The position numbers and the translations under genes are program-made. Positions 61,962-64,000 of a stretch of 64,000 nt of DNA are shown here, piece after piece. Source of the stretch: Virgibacillus proomii (GTDB lineage Bacteria > Bacillota > Bacilli > Bacillales > Amphibacillaceae); assembly GCF_018916875.1 (NCBI RefSeq), contig NZ_JAHLNO010000018.1:1-64000 (forward strand). The letters are read 5' to 3'. Position 1 is the stretch's first letter. The number at the start of each line of letters is the position of its first letter. Below the pieces are notes generated by a model. That model was not told where the DNA came from, searched no databases, and saw nothing but the letters and a program-made list of their open reading frames with translations.

Positions 61962-63968
61962 TCATTTTTTGCAAAATACTTCTAGATATTTTCGTACAAT
62001 ATGATTTGGGGTAAAATTATATACTTTTACTACTTCTTCTCCTTTACCAGAAGCGCCAAACTTATCAACACTTATATTTATCCCGTCTAAGCCAGTATAT
62101 TTACTCCAGCCAAAATTAGAACCTAATTCAATCGAAAGTCGATTTCGTATATGATTTGGCAGAACATGGGCTTGATACGTTTTATCTTGTTGATCAAATA
62201 AATCAAAACTTGGCATAGAGACAACAGAAACATCAATATCGTTTTCTGATAATTTCTTTTGAACTTGTATCGCTAAGTTAACTTCAGATCCGCTTGCTAT
62301 AATAATGCCATGTTGGGTGTTACTTCTTGCGGGGGATAATATATAAGCCCCTTTTTCAACTCCAAACCTGGCTTTTTCTCTAGTACCAGGTAAGATAGGT
62401 AAGTTTTGGCGACTTAAAATAAGTAATGTTGGTTTAGATGTTGAGAGAATAGCCATTCTCCACGCTTGAGATGCTTCATTTCCATCAGCAGGACGGATAA
62501 CACTAATATTAGGCATAGAGCGAAAAGATGCTAATTGTTCAATCGGTTCATGAGTCGGACCGTCTTCACCGACGCTAATAGAATCATGTGTAAGAACATA
62601 AATTCCAGGCAGATTAGAAATCGCTGCAACTCGGATCGCTGCCCGTAAATAATCAGAGAACACAAAAAAAGTCCCCACATACGGTATCGTTCCACCATGC
62701 AAAAGCATTCCATTCATAATTGCTCCCATAGCAAATTCTCTAACGCCAAACCAGATATTACGTCCTGAGTAATCCAGAGGCGAAAAGTCTTTGGAGTGGT
62801 GGATCATAGTATTATTAGAAGAACTTAAATCCGCTGAACCTCCCCAAAATGAATTTAACTTTTTGCTAATTGTCTGAATAGCGGCTTCACTTGCTTTTCG
62901 TGTAGCTATAGGTGTATCTGCAGTAGAGTATCTTGGTAACAGATCAGCCCAATTTGTTGGTAGTTTGCCGTTAAGAGCATTTATTAACTGTTTGCCCTTT
63001 TTGGGAAATTGTTGTTCAAAGGTAGCAAGTAAACTATTCCATTGTTGCTCTATCTTTTCACCTGGTTTGACTAATTGTTCATGAAAGTAGAGAGCAACTT
63101 CTTCTGGTACAGTAAATGGAGGGAAATTCCAATTATACTTTTCTTTAGCTATCATGGTATTTTCTTTTCCTAAAGGTGCTCCATGTACTTTATTCGTACC
63201 TTGATGAGGGGCACCGTAGCCAATAATTGTTTTAACTTCAATAAGTGTAGGCTTTTCCATTTCTGCTTTTGCTGCTTCGATTGCTTTAGAAATAGATTCT
63301 AAATCATTTCCATCTGCTACTACAATATGTTGCCAACCATAAGCAATAAAACGGGCTCCGACATCTTCCGTAAATGCTTTATTAGTTGGGCCATCAAGTG
63401 ATATATCGTTGGAGTCATATAACACAATTAACTTTCCTAATTTTAAGTGCCCCGCTAATGAAGCGGCTTCCGCTGCTACTCCTTCCATTAAATCACCATC
63501 GCCACATAAAGCATACGTATAATGATCGATAATCGAAAAACCGTCTTGATTATAGGAAGCAGCTAAGTGTGCTTCAGTCATCGCCATGCCTACTGCATTG
63601 GCGATGCCTTGACCTAAAGGCCCCGTTGTAGCTTCAACGCCATCCGTTACACCAAATTCAGGGTGTCCAGGGGTACGGCTTCCCAACTGGCGGAAATTTT
63701 TTAGATCATCTATTGTAACATCATATCCTGCTAAATGTAATAAGCTGTAAAGCATGGCAGAGCCATGCCCGGCTGATAGTACAAAACGATCCCTATCCAT
63801 CCATTTCGGGTTTTTAGGATTCACTTTTAAATGCTTTACCCACAGTACGTAGGCCATTGGTGCAGCTCCCATTGGTAATCCGGGATGACCTGAATTTGCA
63901 GCATTGATTGCATCAATGCTTAATGCCCGGATTGTATTAACTGCTAAATGATCAATATTATCAAACAT
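61962..63968 (-). CDS. tkt: Transketolase
   Basis: A 668-residue thiamine-diphosphate enzyme. The N-terminal pyrophosphate domain has [40 protein letters not shown] and the cofactor motif [20 protein letters not shown]. The pyrimidine domain has [20 protein letters not shown] and [20 protein letters not shown], with the catalytic histidines. It moves two-carbon units in the pentose phosphate pathway and would connect with the RpiA encoded upstream in the window. An in-frame GTG at 63977 overlaps the TAGGAG site; ATG 63968 is chosen and gives the usual length. Confidence 0.93.
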   Translation of the reverse strand: MFDNIDHLAVNTIRALSIDAINAANSGHPGLPMGAAPMAYVLWVKHLKVNPKNPKWMDRDRFVLSAGHGSAMLYSLLHLAGYDVTIDDLKNFRQLGSRTPGHPEFGVTDGVEATTGPLGQGIANAVGMAMTEAHLAASYNQDGFSIIDHYTYALCGDGDLMEGVAAEAASLAGHLKLGKLIVLYDSNDISLDGPTNKAFTEDVGARFIAYGWQHIVVADGNDLESISKAIEAAKAEMEKPTLIEVKTIIGYGAPHQGTNKVHGAPLGKENTMIAKEKYNWNFPPFTVPEEVALYFHEQLVKPGEKIEQQWNSLLATFEQQFPKKGKQLINALNGKLPTNWADLLPRYSTADTPIATRKASEAAIQTISKKLNSFWGGSADLSSSNNTMIHHSKDFSPLDYSGRNIWFGVREFAMGAIMNGMLLHGGTIPYVGTFFVFSDYLRAAIRVAAISNLPGIYVLTHDSISVGEDGPTHEPIEQLASFRSMPNISVIRPADGNEASQAWRMAILSTSKPTLLILSRQNLPILPGTREKARFGVEKGAYILSPARSNTQHGIIIASGSEVNLAIQVQKKLSENDIDVSVVSMPSFDLFDQQDKTYQAHVLPNHIRNRLSIELGSNFGWSKYTGLDGINISVDKFGASGKGEEVVKVYNFTPNHIVRKYLEVFCKK

Positions 63969-64000
63969 AGTAAACACTCCTAGGAAAAACAGATCAGGGG

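Noticed and set aside
1-64000. tRNA and rRNA genes
   Set aside because: No cloverleaf with a CCA-side arm or rRNA-like sequence was found on reading the intergenic regions; a covariance search would settle this.

Overview
The window looks like a chromosomal segment of a low-GC, Gram-positive, spore-forming member of the Bacillaceae. The content fits moderately halophilic genera such as Virgibacillus, Oceanobacillus or Lentibacillus, but the genus is inference. The evidence is AT-rich DNA, strong GGAGG-type ribosome sites, many TTG and GTG starts, a decayed spo0M, a BglG/LicT-type PTS antitermination circuit, a B. subtilis-like kdgR/kdgK/kdgA sugar-acid cluster and typical Firmicutes cell-wall genes. 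The region is mosaic: intact operons alternate with decayed genes (transposases of the IS1182, IS110 and ISL3 types, an AAC(6')-like acetyltransferase, an HD hydrolase, spo0M, uppP and a cytosine methyltransferase) and with several families of non-coding repeats.

Layout. 1-1.2 kb: end of a transposase and a dead aminoglycoside-acetyltransferase-like gene. 1.2-9.2 kb (minus): LCP cell-wall ligase, OatA-like O-acetyltransferase, then a response regulator / histidine kinase / propeller lipoprotein operon. 9.6-13.4 kb: a hypothetical protein, a beta-glucoside-type PTS IIBCA and a PHP-domain protein with a premature stop. 13.6-17.7 kb: IS110 remnant, polysaccharide deacetylase, HD-hydrolase pseudogene, small L,D-transpeptidase and repeats. 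17.8-21.7 kb (minus): an operon of membrane protein, CcdA and ResA-like thioredoxin followed by a second two-component system. 21.7-24.8 kb: repeat-rich DNA around a LysR regulator. 24.8-27.2 kb: acyl-CoA thioesterase, a small hypothetical protein and a GltS-type transporter. 27.4-32.1 kb: spo0M pseudogene, N-acetylglucosamine/glucose-type PTS IICB, BglG-family antiterminator, and a separate EIIA gene whose leader carries a promoter, a RAT-like site and a terminator.

32.5-37.6 kb is the most unusual part. A dead C5-methyltransferase runs into an HTTM/SdpB-like membrane protein, followed by a secreted basic peptide behind two palindromic operators, and then an ABC exporter or immunity module (permease, ATPase, two membrane proteins). 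This reads as an uncharacterised bacteriocin-like system. 37.8-41.8 kb holds a uppP fragment, a possible Phr-like peptide gene coupled to a small cytosolic protein, an ISL3 remnant, and a second ABC exporter preceded by a 34-residue membrane peptide.

42.6-51.2 kb: a YhhN-family membrane protein, a coiled-coil hypothetical protein, then a seven-gene catabolic cluster plus its LacI-type regulator (hexuloisomerase-like SIS protein, KDPG aldolase, TRAP transporter DctPQM, RpiA, KDG kinase). 51.6-57.9 kb (minus): a five-gene dipeptide/oligopeptide ABC importer interrupted by odd spacers. 58.6-64 kb: a general-stress FMN-binding-type protein, a MacB/FtsX-type ABC pair and transketolase.

Repeats. 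At least eleven to twelve copies or fragments of a structured element of about 155-190 bp, bounded by TTTAT at both ends, lie between genes. Several carry internal 59-bp tandem repeats. A second, roughly 92-bp palindromic element occurs four times, once nested inside the first. These elements explain most gene-free DNA here.
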